A stretch of DNA of 32,113 bases from Gordonia polyisoprenivorans NBRC 16320 = JCM 10675 (GCF_000241325.1 NZ_BAEI01000021.1:1-32113), one strand, 5' to 3'; counted from the stretch's first letter, positions 1 to 10,913 are shown. Program-made: numbers and translations. Notes: generated from the letters alone by a model not told the origin.

Positions 1-263
1 CACTAGTCACGTGTTCTCTCCATTCCAGTAGGGAACCAACAGTGGTTCCGGCCCGGGAGAGCGGCAGGCACGACTATTGACGGGACACAGATGACGCGGC
101 TACGTCATCAGGTCAAGCTCCTATCAAGCAACCCGCACACCCGGGCCGGGACCGATGAACCAGAGCGGACAAGTCCCGTTCAGGACACGAAGTCAGTCTC
201 GAGGAGGGCCACACCCCGGTCCATCACCCACAACCTAATACGGCTGCACCCCTAATTCTCATA

Positions 264-303
264 GTCTCGAGGCTCGTCGCTAGCGCTCCTCGGCACCTCG
301 ACC
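264..303 (+). repeat. palindromic intergenic repeat, copy A
   Basis: A 40-nt unit that begins GTCTCGAGGCTCG and ends GCACCTCGACC. It matches the reverse complement of copy B (338-375) apart from a 2-nt length difference and several substitutions in the centre. The ends are themselves roughly complementary, so the unit can fold alone. From memory, similar CTCGAGGCTCG...GCACCTCGACC elements are scattered between genes in Gordonia genomes; a copy count was not possible here. Confidence 0.65.
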
Positions 304-337
304 ATCGGATGGGGACCACCGAACGTCATATATCGCT

Positions 338-375
338 GGTCGAGGTGCGAGCCGCGTGCGGCGAGCCTCGAGACC
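338..375 (-). repeat. palindromic intergenic repeat, copy B (inverted)
   Basis: A 38-nt unit, GGTCGAGGTGCGAGCC... to ...GAGCCTCGAGACC on the plus strand, inverted relative to copy A and separated from it by 34 nt. The two copies could form one large cruciform or RNA hairpin. Its own ends (GGTCGAGG / CCTCGAGACC) are also nearly complementary. Confidence 0.65.
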
Positions 376-431
376 ACCTGAGCCGACGCTGGATTCGAAC
401 CACCGTGCACCAGATACCCATCAGCACAACA

Positions 432-518
432 GGTCTCGAGGCGGGAAGCTGCAAGGATGTCATTGTGGCCCGGAAGCCCGTCGGCACCAGGGGTCTGGAG
501 TCCTCGACCATCGGGTGG
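432..518 (+). repeat. interrupted third copy of the palindromic repeat
   Basis: GGTCTCGAGGC at 432-442 matches the left end of copy A, and CCTCGACCATCGGGTGGG at about 501-518 matches the right end of copy A plus its flank (296-314, one base different). About 58 nt of unrelated sequence lies between where the centre of a normal unit would be about 20 nt. This looks like a copy split by an insertion or made by recombination. Confidence 0.45.
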
Positions 519-554
519 GAAAGGTAACAGCGCCCGCACCCACAGGTGAACGCG

Positions 555-1409
555 CTACACCATGAGCCGCACGATATCGACGACGCGCTTGAGTCCCGGT
601 AACGCGCCGGCGGTCGACCGCGGGTGCAGCGCGTGGACCGCCAGGCGGAACATGGTGGCGCGCAACATCATCTGCGGCCACTCCGGCTCGTCGGACCAGC
701 GCTGCACGAGGTCGTCGTCGGCGCCACCCCAGGCCAGCGAGTCCACGACCACCACCGCCGCCGCCCACGACGCCGGCCGCCAGTAGGGCACGATGTCGGT
801 GATCCCAGGTGCGGCCGCACCGGCGAAGAGCACTGTGCCGAACAGGTCACCATGCACCACCTGGCTCGGCAGGTCGACATTCTTGCGCAGAGTCGCAAGG
901 GTTTTGAGGATCTCGATACTTTCCTGGCCGTCCGGTGAGGTCGGCTCGGACATCCCTGCGGCACGTGCCGAGCGCATCGGGGTGTCCTCCCATGCGGCGC
1001 GATCGGCTGCGGCGAAGACGTCGACGTCGGTGTGCGGCGGCGCGGGCTGCTGGAGCAGGAATCGTGGTCGCTCGAGTCCGGCGATGGCTTCGTGTAGTCG
1101 TTCGGCCACCGACACAACCTCGTCGTGGCGGGGTTCGGGGACGCCGGCGATATAGGTGTCCGCGCGCCATCCGGAGACGACATATCGACCGTCGGTGGCC
1201 CGGAACGGTCGCGCGATCCGCAAGCCCTCGACGTAGAGATTCTCGCGGACCGAGGCCGACCACGCCGCGCGCGCGTGGTCGGGTACCAACGACAGCACGA
1301 CCTCCCCGACGCGCCATCCCCCGACCCAGCGCTCGCCCATGGCGATGGGCGGGTGGGCGGTCAGCCCGAACGTGTTGAGCACGTGCTCGGGTGGCTCGAC
1401 GGTGTTCAC
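555..1409 (-). CDS. TIGR02569 family protein, aminoglycoside-phosphotransferase-like fold
   Basis: A 284-residue protein of the actinobacterial TIGR02569 family (M. tuberculosis Rv3205c type), whose function is unknown. The GTG start at 1409 is chosen because the longer reading would run through moeZ and the family-like sequence begins here; there is no strong RBS, so coupling to moeZ is likely (64-nt gap). It carries a kinase-like catalytic HGD loop (H186-G187-D188), but the Asn normally five residues after the Asp (HGDxxxxN) is a Val, and the metal-binding Asp seems to sit in ITDIVPYW (D205). These changes suggest a degenerate phosphotransferase or a specialised binding protein. It is the second gene of the moeZ unit and so probably shares its SigH-type promoter. 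Confidence 0.8.
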   Translation of the reverse strand: MNTVEPPEHVLNTFGLTAHPPIAMGERWVGGWRVGEVVLSLVPDHARAAWSASVRENLYVEGLRIARPFRATDGRYVVSGWRADTYIAGVPEPRHDEVVSVAERLHEAIAGLERPRFLLQQPAPPHTDVDVFAAADRAAWEDTPMRSARAAGMSEPTSPDGQESIEILKTLATLRKNVDLPSQVVHGDLFGTVLFAGAAAPGITDIVPYWRPASWAAAVVVVDSLAWGGADDDLVQRWSDEPEWPQMMLRATMFRLAVHALHPRSTAGALPGLKRVVDIVRLMV

Positions 1410-1440
1410 GTCTGCAGAGATTACCGAGGTGGTGGCCTGA

Positions 1441-1460
1441 AGCCGCGCAGCGACGCGGCT
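1441..1460. other. intercistronic hairpin between moeZ and the TIGR02569 gene
   Basis: A perfect 7-bp inverted repeat, AGCCGCG / CGCGGCT, with a 6-nt loop and no T tract. It lies in the 64-nt gap between the two minus-strand genes. It could slow RNA decay or set the relative expression of the pair; as a terminator it would be weak. Confidence 0.45.
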
Positions 1461-1473
1461 GCGAGGTGCCGCG

Positions 1474-2649
1474 TCAGTAGACCGGCAGTTCCTTGTCGAC
1501 CTGATTGGCCCATGCGGTGATGCCACCCTGCAGGTGCGTGGCATCGGCGAATCCGGCCCGCTTGAGCGCGGCAAGCGCCTCCGCCGACCGGATTCCGGTC
1601 TTGCAGTACAGCACCGTCGGCCGGTCCTGCGGGATCTGGGCCAGTGCGGCACCGGACAGGATCTGATCCTTGGGCACCAGGGTCGCGCCGTCGATGTGCA
1701 CGATGTCCCACTCGACCGGCTCGCGCACATCGACCAGTGCCAGCTTCTCGCCCGCGTCGATTTTCTCCTTGAGTTCGACGGCGGTCAGTGTCGAGCCGGC
1801 CGCCGCCTGGGCGGCCTCGTCGGAGACGACACCGCAGAACGCCTCGTAGTCGATCAGACCGGTGATCTTCTCCCCCTCGGGATCCTTGCGAATCCGGATG
1901 GTGCGGTAGGTCATGTCGAGGGCGTCGTACACCATCAGCCTGCCGAGCAGTGGCTCACCGATGCCGCAGATCAGCTTGATCGCCTCGGTGCCCATGATGG
2001 AACCGATCGAGGCGCACAGGATGCCGAGCACCCCGCCCTCGGCGCACGAGGGCACCATGCCCGGTGGCGGCGCCTGCGGGTAGAGATCGCGGTAGTTGAT
2101 GCCGCGGCCGTCGGGGGCGTCCTCCCAGAACACCGAGGCCTGCCCCTCGAAGCGATAGATCGATCCCCACACGTACGGCTTGTGCGCGAGTACCGCGGCG
2201 TCGTTGACCAGATATCGGGTGGCGAAGTTATCGGTGCCGTCGAGGATCAGGTCGTACCCGGAGAACAGCTCGATCGCCCCCTCGGGTTCGAGGCGCTGAT
2301 CGTGGATGTTCACGGTGACGAACGGATTGATCTCGAGGATCGAATCGCGGGCACTCTCGGCCTTGGGCCGACCGACGTCGGACTGGCCGTGGATGACCTG
2401 ACGCTGCAGGTTGGACTCGTCGACGACATCGAACTCGACGATGCCGATCGTGCCGACACCGGCGGCGGCGAGATAGAGCAGCGTCGGCGAGCCGAGTCCA
2501 CCGGCACCGATGACGAGCACCTTGGCGTTCTTGAGGCGTTTCTGCCCGTCCATCCCGACGTCGGGGATGATCAGGTGCCTGCTATAGCGCGCGACCTCGT
2601 CGTTGGAGAGTTCGGCCGCTGGTTCCACCAGCGGGGGCAAGGATGACAC
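1474..2649 (-). CDS. moeZ: adenylyltransferase/sulfurtransferase MoeZ
   Basis: A 391-residue cytoplasmic two-domain enzyme. An N-terminal ThiF/MoeB E1-like domain (about 15-255) adenylates the C-terminal glycine of small sulfur carriers such as MoaD or CysO, with the nucleotide loop GAGGLGSP at 48-55 and the family segment DGTDNFATR at 137-145. A C-terminal rhodanese domain (about 285-391) has the active-site loop CKTGIRS with Cys349 as persulfide carrier. I do not see the paired CxxC zinc motifs of E. coli MoeB. The GTG start at 2649 follows a GGGAGG RBS about 7 nt upstream. The role is sulfur transfer for molybdopterin and, in actinobacteria, CysM-dependent cysteine or thioamide pathways. 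A consensus SigH/sigma-R promoter lies 48-74 nt upstream. It heads an operon with the TIGR02569 gene. Confidence 0.96.
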   Translation of the reverse strand: MSSLPPLVEPAAELSNDEVARYSRHLIIPDVGMDGQKRLKNAKVLVIGAGGLGSPTLLYLAAAGVGTIGIVEFDVVDESNLQRQVIHGQSDVGRPKAESARDSILEINPFVTVNIHDQRLEPEGAIELFSGYDLILDGTDNFATRYLVNDAAVLAHKPYVWGSIYRFEGQASVFWEDAPDGRGINYRDLYPQAPPPGMVPSCAEGGVLGILCASIGSIMGTEAIKLICGIGEPLLGRLMVYDALDMTYRTIRIRKDPEGEKITGLIDYEAFCGVVSDEAAQAAAGSTLTAVELKEKIDAGEKLALVDVREPVEWDIVHIDGATLVPKDQILSGAALAQIPQDRPTVLYCKTGIRSAEALAALKRAGFADATHLQGGITAWANQVDKELPVY

Positions 2650-2696
2650 GGCAGGCCTCCCGGGTATGCGAGTCGGACGGGTGAACTGAGTCGAAC

Positions 2697-2723
2697 AACG
2701 ACCCGGCGCACCTCGTCATTCCC
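2697..2723 (-). promoter_or_regulatory. SigH/sigma-R-type promoter of moeZ
   Basis: On the minus strand GGGAAT (2718-2723) is followed after exactly 18 nt by GTT (2697-2699). This matches the GGGAAT-N18-GTT consensus of Streptomyces sigma-R and mycobacterial SigH. The predicted RNA start near 2690 leaves a leader of about 40 nt before the GTG of moeZ. Confidence 0.75.
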
Positions 2724-2737
2724 GCGAGCGCAACGGC

Positions 2738-4881
<2,144 letters not shown>

Positions 4882-4886
4882 GACGA

Positions 4887-4922
4887 AAGAACGCACCGAG
4901 CCGACCTGCTCGATGCGTTCTT
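4887..4922. terminator. bidirectional terminator between tetR and the DUF3107 gene
   Basis: AAGAACGCA (4887-4895) pairs perfectly with TGCGTTCTT (4914-4922). An inner CGAGC/GCTCG stem extends it to 14 bp with one mismatch and a 6-nt loop. A and T runs flank the arms, so it can work in both directions for these convergent genes. Confidence 0.8.
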
Positions 4923-4945
4923 CTCGGGTTGTGCGCGGTAACCGG

Positions 4946-5176
4946 TCAGGAACCGAAGCCGACCCGTCGGTTCTCCGCGGCGCCGACCTCGACGTAGGCG
5001 ATTTTGGCAGCCGGCACGAGGTAGCGCGCACCGCGATCGTCGGTGAGCGAGAGCAGCGGCTCCTTGCCGGTCAGCACGGCCTCGACGGCCGCGAACGCCT
5101 TGTCGCTCTCCAGCGGAGACTGGATCGACAGTTCGCGAGGGCTGTCGGTGATACCGATCTTCACTTCAATGGTCAT
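4946..5176 (-). CDS. DUF3107 family protein (TB9.4-like)
   Basis: A 76-residue acidic protein beginning MTIEVKIGITDSPREL, matching DUF3107 (Rv3208A/TB9.4). Its biochemical role is unknown; the mycobacterial relative has been described as an antigen. The ATG at 5176 is favoured over a GTG six bases upstream because a GAAGGG RBS lies 6-7 nt before it. A segment near residues 45-65 (RGARYLVPAAKIAYVEVG) looks like beta strands. It is convergent with tetR across the terminator at 4887-4922. Confidence 0.9.
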   Translation of the reverse strand: MTIEVKIGITDSPRELSIQSPLESDKAFAAVEAVLTGKEPLLSLTDDRGARYLVPAAKIAYVEVGAAENRRVGFGS

Positions 5177-5331
5177 GGCCACCCTTCTGTGTGGAAACCT
5201 CGTGCGTCCACGCCGGCGGAGGAGACGCCGAGTGCCTGCCGCACAAGGCTAGTCCAGCGATCGCGGTGACCCACACCGGCTCCGCTCATAGCGAAAAGCG
5301 CGCCGATCTCCACCTTCGAACCCGAGCCCGA

Positions 5332-6021
5332 TCAGCCCAACCCCATGTCGGACATCCGCTCGGCGTGCCGAGCGGTGATCGAGTCGAAGAAGTCGGCGAC
5401 ACCGTTGAGTGAGGTGGCCCCGGAGAACAGCAGGTCGGTCACGCCCTCCTCGGCCGCGAGCACCCACTGGGCGTGCGTGACGGCCTCACCGAGCAGGCGT
5501 CGGCCCCACAGGGTCAACGGCGAGCGCAGCGCCGGATCGGCGGCGATCGCCGCCTTGACCTGCTCCCGCGCGAACTGGGAGTTCCCGGTCTCGGCCATCA
5601 CCTGGGCGACCACCTGCTGGGCGACCGGCGGCATCATCTCGGAGAGCTCGGTGTAGAAGTCGGCGGCCAGCCCGTCGCCGACATAGGCCTTCACCAGGGC
5701 CTCGAGCCAGGTCCGTGGGGTGGTTGCGCGGTGGTACTGGTCGAACACGGCGCGATAACGCTCGACCGACTCGGCGGGATCGAGTCCGCGGCGCGACACC
5801 TGCTCGGCAAGCAGTTCGAAGTGCGCGATCTCCGAGGCCGCCATCCGCGCGATGGCGATCCCGCTGGGAATGTCGGGGGCCATCGAGGATTCGTCGATCA
5901 GCCGGTAGAACGCGGCGTACTCGCCGGCGAGGAGCACCGCGAAGAGCTTGCCGACGGCCCTGTCCTCCTCGTCGTCGGGGGTTGCCGGGAGGGGTTCGGG
6001 CGAGGCGGTGGGCGACGACAT
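5332..6021 (-). CDS. ferritin-like MiaE_2-type protein (Rv3210c-like)
   Basis: A 229-residue all-helical protein of the ferritin-like fold resembling the MiaE_2 family, which is distantly related to tRNA 2-methylthio-N6-isopentenyl-adenosine hydroxylase. Candidate di-iron ligands include Glu34, Glu64 and His67 in SEIAHFELL, and Glu179/His183 in GEAVTHAQW; a hydroxylase or oxidase role is inferred from the fold only. The ATG at 6021 has a TACCAT -10 box 6 nt upstream, which favours it over the longer in-frame reading to 6114. It is divergent from the helicase gene. Confidence 0.85.
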   Translation of the reverse strand: MSSPTASPEPLPATPDDEEDRAVGKLFAVLLAGEYAAFYRLIDESSMAPDIPSGIAIARMAASEIAHFELLAEQVSRRGLDPAESVERYRAVFDQYHRATTPRTWLEALVKAYVGDGLAADFYTELSEMMPPVAQQVVAQVMAETGNSQFAREQVKAAIAADPALRSPLTLWGRRLLGEAVTHAQWVLAAEEGVTDLLFSGATSLNGVADFFDSITARHAERMSDMGLG

Positions 6022-6027
6022 GCCCCG

Positions 6028-6033
6028 ATGGTA
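6028..6033 (-). promoter_or_regulatory. -10 box of a probable leaderless ferritin-like gene transcript
   Basis: On the minus strand TACCAT ends 6 nt before the ATG at 6021. No clear Shine-Dalgarno sequence precedes that ATG, which fits leaderless initiation. Confidence 0.45.
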
Positions 6034-6338
6034 ACGGTCGCGCGTGCAGGCGGCCGGTGAGCACCACGTACACTTGTGGACGGTGTGGTCGGCGAACGCC
6101 GGTCGTCCATGCACGTGGAGGCAGCCTTCCGGCGCCCTGCGCGCGTGCGACGCCGAGGGGTTCTCACACTCGGAGCCCGTCGGAATTCACCGACTCCTCG
6201 CAGACCACCCGGACATTGCGCGCGCACTGCCGAGCCCACCCGCTCGCCCGACGCGACCATGGCGGTCGCGCGGCGAACGCGAACCACCGGGGAGTTCCGA
6301 GAACCACTCGACCCGGTGCCACTCGCAGGATTCGTGGA

Positions 6339-6373
6339 GCCTTTCGTGCGCGCTCGAGCGACACACGAAAGGC
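6339..6373 (+). promoter_or_regulatory. RBS-sequestering hairpin in the helicase leader
   Basis: GCCTTTCGTG (6339-6348) pairs perfectly over 10 bp with CACGAAAGGC (6364-6373); the 15-nt loop contains its own palindrome CGCTCGAGCG (6351-6360). The 3' arm contains the purine-rich GAAAGG (6367-6372), the only RBS candidate for the ATG at 6387. Folding would hide the ribosome site. No T tract follows, so a terminator role is less likely. Confidence 0.65.
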
Positions 6374-6386
6374 ACACGCACCACCC

Positions 6387-8048
<1,662 letters not shown>

Positions 8049-8095
8049 AGTCCACCGGACCTGCCGACGCGCAGCCGCGACGAGGAGTATTCGAG

Positions 8096-9397
8096 ATCAG
8101 CACGTCGACCCCATCCCGGAAGCCGCCTGCGCGTCGGGTACGCCCGGAGCGACGCACCCGCGTCGACCTCCTGGTGAGCCTGTTCATCGTCGTCGTGCTC
8201 GTGGTGGCGGGGGCGATCGTCTGGTGGATCAGTCCCGCCCGGACCACCGACAGCGTCACGGCGAGTACAACTCCCCCGGCGATCACACCGGCCACCGGCG
8301 TGCCCGAAGCCTTCGCCTCACGGTGGTCTGCCGAGTCCGCGGCCACCGACGTACCGGCGCTCACGGCGTCGACGATCGTCGCCGCCGACGGCGGGACGGT
8401 CGCCGGTCACGACCCCACCACCGGCCGGGTCCTGTGGCGATACTCGCGTGACTCCGCACTCTGTACCGCTGCGGCCGCATGGCCCAGCAGCGTCAACGAG
8501 GTCCTTGCGGTGTACCGCAATTCGCGCGGCTGCTCGGAGGTGACCGCGCTCGACGGGTCCACCGGTGCCCGCAAGGGCGCCCGCACCAGCGATGCCGACG
8601 ACACCCTGCACCTGATCACCGACTCCGGCTACGTCCTGGCACAGGGGCCCGGCCGTCTGGAGACATGGGGATCGAACATGGTGCGCGGCATCGAATACGG
8701 ACGCGTGACCGCACCGGTCAAACCCGGCGTGCAGCCCGGACGCACCGACTGCCACCTGTATTCGTCGGCGATCTCGGGCGATCGGGTCGCGGTCATCGAA
8801 CGATGTGCGGGCGATCCCGGATACCGGCTGACGGTGCTCGGTGCGCTACTCGACAGCAACGAACAGGTCACCCAGTACGGATCGTCACTCATCACCGATC
8901 GGGCGTCAGCCGACCCACCCGCGCTGATCGCGATGAGCACCTCCGGGATCGCGGTCTACGACGGCGGCACCAACGGCAACGGTCCCACGCCTGCCACCCC
9001 GAGGATCCGCCTGTTCACCGCCGACGGCGCCGCCGGCGCATCGAGTGAGGTCAAGGGGTCACCGCAACCCCCGGTCGACAGCGTCGCCACGTTCTCGTCG
9101 GGGCTGATCACCTACTACACCGGCCAGGCCACCGTCGTCTTGGACGCGCAGTCGCTGCGCCCGCGCTATCAGATCCCGGCGGCCCTCGGTCCCGGTGAGG
9201 TGATGGCCGGTCAGTTGTTGCTGCCGAGTCCGTCGGGGATCACCGTCCGCAATCCCGCCGACGGCGCTGACATCCGCACCATCACCCTGCCGCGGCGCTC
9301 TCCGGCCGACGGCACGACGGTGATCCTGCGTGTTCTCGGCGATCTCGTCGTCGAGCAGCGCGGAGCCCAGCTGGAGGTCTTCGGGCCGCAGGCGTGA
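8096..9397 (+). CDS. membrane-anchored PQQ-like beta-propeller protein (Rv3212-like)
   Basis: About 433 residues. A short Arg-rich N-terminus (PPARRVRPERRTR) precedes one transmembrane segment (VDLLVSLFIVVVLVVAG..WWI, about residues 26-46), so the rest is probably extracytoplasmic. The body has repeating blade-like motifs (AADGGTVAGHDPTTGRVLWRYS, VTALDGSTGA) of PQQ-like beta-propellers, and cysteines that could be paired. It matches Rv3212 by position. No ATG, GTG or TTG exists in frame between the helicase stop and the transmembrane segment. The only well-placed RBS (GAGGAG, 8082-8087) precedes an ATC at 8096 by 8 nt, so I take that as start. The alternative GTG at 8174 would begin inside the membrane helix. 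Function unknown. Confidence 0.8.
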   Translation: MSTSTPSRKPPARRVRPERRTRVDLLVSLFIVVVLVVAGAIVWWISPARTTDSVTASTTPPAITPATGVPEAFASRWSAESAATDVPALTASTIVAADGGTVAGHDPTTGRVLWRYSRDSALCTAAAAWPSSVNEVLAVYRNSRGCSEVTALDGSTGARKGARTSDADDTLHLITDSGYVLAQGPGRLETWGSNMVRGIEYGRVTAPVKPGVQPGRTDCHLYSSAISGDRVAVIERCAGDPGYRLTVLGALLDSNEQVTQYGSSLITDRASADPPALIAMSTSGIAVYDGGTNGNGPTPATPRIRLFTADGAAGASSEVKGSPQPPVDSVATFSSGLITYYTGQATVVLDAQSLRPRYQIPAALGPGEVMAGQLLLPSPSGITVRNPADGADIRTITLPRRSPADGTTVILRVLGDLVVEQRGAQLEVFGPQA

Positions 9398-9425
9398 CGC
9401 CCGGACCCCGGCGCGGAACGACGGA

Positions 9426-10217
9426 TCAGGCGAGGTCGGCGGTACGCACGTCCCCGCCGCCGTCCCAGTACTTCCAGAGATTCTCGGCGAGCTCGCGATA
9501 TGCGGTGGCGCCCTTGTTCTTTCGGCCCCGCATCACCGATGCACCGGACGCCGACGCCTCGGCGAAACGCACCGTGCGCGGGATCGGCGGATCGAGGACG
9601 GGAAGGCCGTAGCGGTCGGAGACATCCGAGAGCACGTCACGACTGTGGGTGGTGCGCGCGTCGTAGAGGGTCGCCACCGCGCCCAGCATCGTCAGCCCCG
9701 GGTTGGTGATCTGCTGGACCTCGGTGACCGTGCGCATCAGTTGACCGACGCCCCGGTGCGCGAGCGTCTCGCACTGCAGGGGCACGATCACCTCGTCGGC
9801 GGCAGTGAGCCCGTTGAGGGTCAGCACACCCAGCGACGGCGGGCAATCTATCAGGATCACGTCGAAATCCTCGGCGACCTCCGCGAGCGCCCGTTTCAAC
9901 GCGTACTCCCGGCCAGGCCGCATCAGCAACAGTGCCTCGGCCCCGGCGAGGTCGATCGTCGCGGGCAGCAGGGTGACGTTGTCCTCCGTGTCGAGCAGGA
10001 CGTCAGCGATCTCCTCGTCGCCGAGCAGCACGTCGTGCACCGACGACTGCACCTGATCCGGATCGTGACCGAGCGAAAACGTAAGGCACCCTTGCGGATC
10101 CAGATCCACAACGAGAACCGACGAGTCCAGGTCCGCCAGCGCCGCCCCCAACGACGCGACCGTCGTGGTCTTGGCCACCCCACCCTTTTGGTTCGCAACC
10201 GCAAGCAAGCGCGTCAT
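9426..10217 (-). CDS. ParA/Soj-like ATPase
   Basis: A 263-residue P-loop ATPase of the ParA/MinD superfamily, with the deviant Walker A KGGVAKTT at 11-18, a Walker A' region VLVVDLDPQG near 34-43, and Walker B VILIDCPPSLG near 120-130. The Rv3213c relative is chromosomal but distinct from the oriC-linked ParA. No parB-like gene adjoins it, so chromosome partition is not indicated; placement of another cargo on the nucleoid is possible. The ATG at 10217 has a TACAGT -10 box 6 nt upstream, suggesting leaderless expression. It is convergent with the beta-propeller gene (28-nt gap). The genes that stand beside its M. tuberculosis counterpart (gpm2, entC) are absent. Confidence 0.92.
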   Translation of the reverse strand: MTRLLAVANQKGGVAKTTTVASLGAALADLDSSVLVVDLDPQGCLTFSLGHDPDQVQSSVHDVLLGDEEIADVLLDTEDNVTLLPATIDLAGAEALLLMRPGREYALKRALAEVAEDFDVILIDCPPSLGVLTLNGLTAADEVIVPLQCETLAHRGVGQLMRTVTEVQQITNPGLTMLGAVATLYDARTTHSRDVLSDVSDRYGLPVLDPPIPRTVRFAEASASGASVMRGRKNKGATAYRELAENLWKYWDGGGDVRTADLA

Positions 10218-10223
10218 GGGTCC

Positions 10224-10229
10224 ACTGTA
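10224..10229 (-). promoter_or_regulatory. -10 box of a probable leaderless parA-like transcript
   Basis: On the minus strand TACAGT ends 6 nt before the ATG at 10217; no Shine-Dalgarno sequence intervenes. A -35 element is not obvious. Confidence 0.45.
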
Positions 10230-10325
10230 AGGCTTTACCCAGGCAAATACTGTGCGCCGACCCGTACCCCACCGCGACGCCCAACCGTGGGCCGCTGCGA
10301 TGCGAGGGGCCGCCGCGATGCGCAG

Positions 10326-10901
10326 CTACCGCTTGGGCCCTCGTTGACGTCGCGTCGTGCGCTCGGCCCGCCGTGCGGGTGCGGGCGTCGGCTCGTCCAT
10401 CTCCAGATCGCCGGCCAGCCAGCGGATCGACGCCGGCGTGAACAAGCCCACCAGTGTGATGAGTGCGAGGACGGCCAGCGGGACGGCGAACCACGGTTGG
10501 TGACTGGTGAACAGGTAATACGACACCGGTAGCAGCAGGATCTGCGCGACCAGCGAGATCGCGCGTCCCCACCGGCGGCCGACGAGTAGCGCCACCCCGC
10601 CGGCCAGCACCCCACCGAAGATGATGGCGAGCCACAACGCGGTACCGATGCCGTTGAACGCGTCGTGCCGGTCCTCGGTCAGACCACGCACCACGAGGAC
10701 GACGGCGATGACCAGGGCCACCACGCCCTCGAGGGTCGTCAGCGCTCCCGCCACCCGAATGGCGGTCGGCGGCCCATCGGTGTCCGCCGGATCGCGGTGG
10801 GACACCGACGCGTCCGACTCGCCCGGTTCGGTGACTCGCGGCTGGTCATCGCCGGATCGCCGGCCGCGCTGCCCACCCCCCGGCTCACTGCGTTTGCTCA
10901 C
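10326..10901 (-). CDS. four-helix integral membrane protein (Rv3217c-like)
   Basis: A 191-residue membrane protein. A polar N-terminal tail (1-48) is followed by four predicted transmembrane segments (about 50-71, 84-107, 114-131, 136-153) and a basic C-terminus with many Arg and Lys residues (AERTTRRQRGPKR). It resembles the conserved membrane protein Rv3217c by position and topology. No catalytic motif is seen, so the function is unknown. The GTG at 10901 is chosen because a TACCCT -10 box lies 6 nt upstream. It is divergent from the lipid-kinase-like gene, with 87 nt between starts. Confidence 0.85.
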   Translation of the reverse strand: MSKRSEPGGGQRGRRSGDDQPRVTEPGESDASVSHRDPADTDGPPTAIRVAGALTTLEGVVALVIAVVLVVRGLTEDRHDAFNGIGTALWLAIIFGGVLAGGVALLVGRRWGRAISLVAQILLLPVSYYLFTSHQPWFAVPLAVLALITLVGLFTPASIRWLAGDLEMDEPTPAPARRAERTTRRQRGPKR

Positions 10902-10907
10902 CTGTCC

Positions 10908-10913
10908 AGGGTA
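10908..10913 (-). promoter_or_regulatory. -10 box of a probable leaderless membrane-protein transcript
   Basis: On the minus strand TACCCT ends 6 nt before the GTG at 10901, the same hexamer and spacing as before tetR. Confidence 0.45.

Larger units (their letters stand above)
1..554. other. gene-free left end with dyads and intergenic repeats
   Basis: No open frame here has a convincing start, RBS or recognisable product; the short frames overlap on both strands. The stretch holds two perfect 7-bp hairpins (GGAACCA/TGGTTCC at 32-38 and 43-49; GATGACG/CGTCATC at 90-96 and 103-109), the palindromic repeat copies listed separately, and a tRNA T-arm-like string near 388-407 on the minus strand. 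The first 250 bases look less GC-rich than the coding regions to the right. I infer a decayed or repeat-invaded intergenic region. Confidence 0.6.
6022..6386 (+). other. long leader / divergent region upstream of the helicase
   Basis: These 365 nt lie between the divergent starts of the ferritin-like gene and the DEAD-box helicase, with no credible gene. The right end contains the RBS-sequestering hairpin listed separately. RhlE-type helicase genes often have long leaders, so much of this is probably 5' untranslated RNA. Confidence 0.5.

Noticed and set aside
380..495. A complete tRNA gene on the minus strand
   Set aside because: Only the T-arm and part of an acceptor stem can be formed. No D-arm or anticodon arm fits and the total length would be about 104 nt. 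It is kept only as a possible remnant.
252..565. Several overlapping open frames of 60-100 codons in the left 560 bases
   Set aside because: They overlap on both strands, have no RBS and cover the palindromic repeats; the apparent peptides show no family similarity.
1534..2646. A 370-codon frame antisense to moeZ
   Set aside because: It mirrors the third-position GC of a clear, complete moeZ gene; no domain is recognisable.
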